The notes under the pieces: model-generated
The model's input: the letters and a program-made list of their open reading frames with translations, nothing else
What the model was told of the DNA's origin: nothing
Databases searched by the model: none
In this document: positions 62,745 through 64,000 of the stretch, in pieces
How the letters are laid out: each line of letters opens with the position of its first letter
Position numbering within the stretch: position 1 is the stretch's first letter
Made by a program: the position numbers and the translations under genes
Source: Lepidostoma basale
Lineage: Eukaryota > Arthropoda > Insecta > Trichoptera > Lepidostomatidae
Reading direction: 5' to 3'
Length of the DNA: 64,000 nt
Assembly (NCBI GenBank): GCA_022606425.2
Contig: JAHDVF020000737.1
Coordinates: 62,001-126,000, forward strand

Positions 62745-63300
62745 AAGACTTGATTGTACCTATCTCAATAGAGCCAAAGATGGATATTGTTTTTTTGGAA
62801 ACACAATATGGTGGTCGGGGCGTTTAAAGGACTTATGATCTGTCATTGGTTAGGCTAAGCGATCGCTTTATGTTAAGAACATTCCCCATTCCACCCTTCT
62901 TATGACCACCACGTCTGACAAATTTTTGGAAGTTGTATATATATGCTACCATGTTACACCATACTTCACATTTTTGTTCAATCTACACTAGCGTCATCTA
63001 TTAATAATAGATGTAAGCATTAAGCAGAAAGTCTTTATTAATGCAATGTGAAAGGCTACATTTGCTAGACAACGCCAGGAGAATACTTCTCCAATTTTTA
63101 TGCTTTTTAAACTTGGACCAGCATATGTTTTTTTTTTCTTGAATGTTACCAATATTTGTAGACAAATAGTGGATTTTACCCATTGCGGGTTAATCATTTT
63201 AAGGATATTGAGATACAATCAATCCTTAAAAATGATTAACCCGCAATGGGTAAAATCCAGTATTTGTCTACAAATATTGGTAACATTCAATATAAGACTT
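62745..63300. repeat. Sat520 unit with palindromic end
   Basis: A plus unit runs 62753-63205. Its end, from GTTACCAATATTTGTAGACAA to TTAATCATTTTAAGGAT, is repeated in reverse at 63222-63296, with a short ATTGAGATACAATCAATCC between. The inverted arms are about 75 bp and almost perfect. Confidence 0.82.
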
Positions 63301-64000
63301 ATTTAAGACATTAATGAATAATTTGTCGATGTAATTGTATAATATTATTGTTGATTTAATGTAAATTTTATACCAAAGCTCGTTATGTACATATATTGAA
63401 GTCATAGACAGATTTTCCCACAATTTCCGAGAAAAAAAGAGGCCATTGATAAGATTAAACATCAAAATGATTTTTTTTGTTTAAATCGTATTTATCAATC
63501 AATTAAATTGTTCGTGTTTAAAATTTAGCTCAAAAAATTTAAATAGTTGTGCTGTTGATATTCGGCTCTTTAAACTATCGAGTTTGACGACCACTCTCTT
63601 TAACTACCACCAGGATATATTTTTTTATATTGTCATTGTCCTCATAATATTTTTAATAGAACGAAAATAACTAGAAAAAAACGGGAAATTGAAATAAATA
63701 CTGCAAAATTTCCATACGACACATAAGATATTTTCCTTATTTGGATTTTAAAGCACAAAAATTCCCAACACTTAAGGAAATATGCTATTAACATTTCAAT
63801 ATTTTATAAGTCCGACATTATTAATGTACTAACAAATCACGTTTTATACTTCCAAATCCGTTCAATTGTACTTTTGGTAAATCCTATTTTAGGATTATTC
63901 CCCAAATGTTTGTAACTATTTAACTAAAATTCGTTTTATCATAAATACATTAATTTATAATTAATATAATTTGAAAAATTTGTTAATAGAAGTTTTAATA
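63301..64000. other. A+T-rich non-coding stretch to the window end
   Basis: No feature could be supported. Confidence 0.4.

Overview
This is a window of an animal, almost certainly insect, nuclear genome. It is strongly A+T-rich, has almost no single-copy coding sequence, and is packed with 5'-truncated LINE ends, SINEs, DNA transposons and palindromic elements. The repeats (RTE-type LINE ends with short tandem tails, a mariner, a TTAA-flanked insert, tRNA-derived SINEs) suit Lepidoptera best, but the order is an inference. The only recognisable host gene is one 118-bp exon at 41332-41449 (+). It encodes the Walker A (P-loop) segment of an ABCG half-transporter. Most or all of the window is therefore probably intron and flanking sequence of that gene.

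Family names used here are mine. LINE-A is an RTE-like LINE whose 3' end carries a short hairpin and a (TTAG)n or (TTTG)n tail; about 20 copies of this end are present. LINE-B is an (AAG)n-tailed RTE-like LINE; its best copy, 21118-24390 (-), keeps most of the reverse transcriptase. LINE-C is a Jockey-like LINE with a (GATTT)n or AAATGA tail. LINE-D is an (ATG)n-tailed BovB-like LINE. PHE-1 to PHE-5 are palindromic elements whose arms carry a hammerhead-ribozyme-like core. Sat520 is a family of roughly 440-520 bp units.

Layout. 1-6700: LINE-A reverse transcriptase fragment, a LINE end, SINEs, a Tc1-like transposase relic and a 237-aa LINE-A C-terminus. 6700-11590: a 4.4-kb Sat520 tandem array with an internal inversion, sitting inside a PHE-1 element and flanked by a 16-bp duplication. 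11570-21100: SINE, PHE elements and LINE-A/B/C/other relics. 21118-24390: the LINE-B copy split by a GC-rich insert. 25450-31530: Sat520 units, LINE-C, a TIR element between direct repeats and a foldback element. 32214-33495: a complete mariner with one frameshift. 33600-41270: PHE-1/3 palindromes and LINE-A/C insertions. 41332-41449: the ABCG exon. 41575-46310: SINE, PHE-2, a Sat520 copy holding two nested DNA elements, and LINE-D/RTE ends. 46310-55030: mostly A+T-rich DNA with PHE-4, PHE-5, a Tc1-type non-autonomous element and LINE-A. 55365-57118: a LINE-C copy holding three separate insertions. 57120-64000: Sat520 units, LINE-A/B/D fragments and a PHE-2 element with a SINE in it.

Nothing here forms an operon or pathway; the working relationships are parasitic. 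The SINE at 11570, 55935 and 61012 shares the LINE-A 3' hairpin and tail, so LINE-A probably mobilises it. The mariner, TTAA, Harbinger-type and Tc1-type elements represent independent cut-and-paste families. The least ordinary signals are (i) the PHE hammerhead-like cores with self-complementary stem III, (ii) the LINE-A 3' hairpin whose loop is mostly UNCG although the variable base changes the encoded amino acid, and (iii) the flanked, internally inverted Sat520 array.
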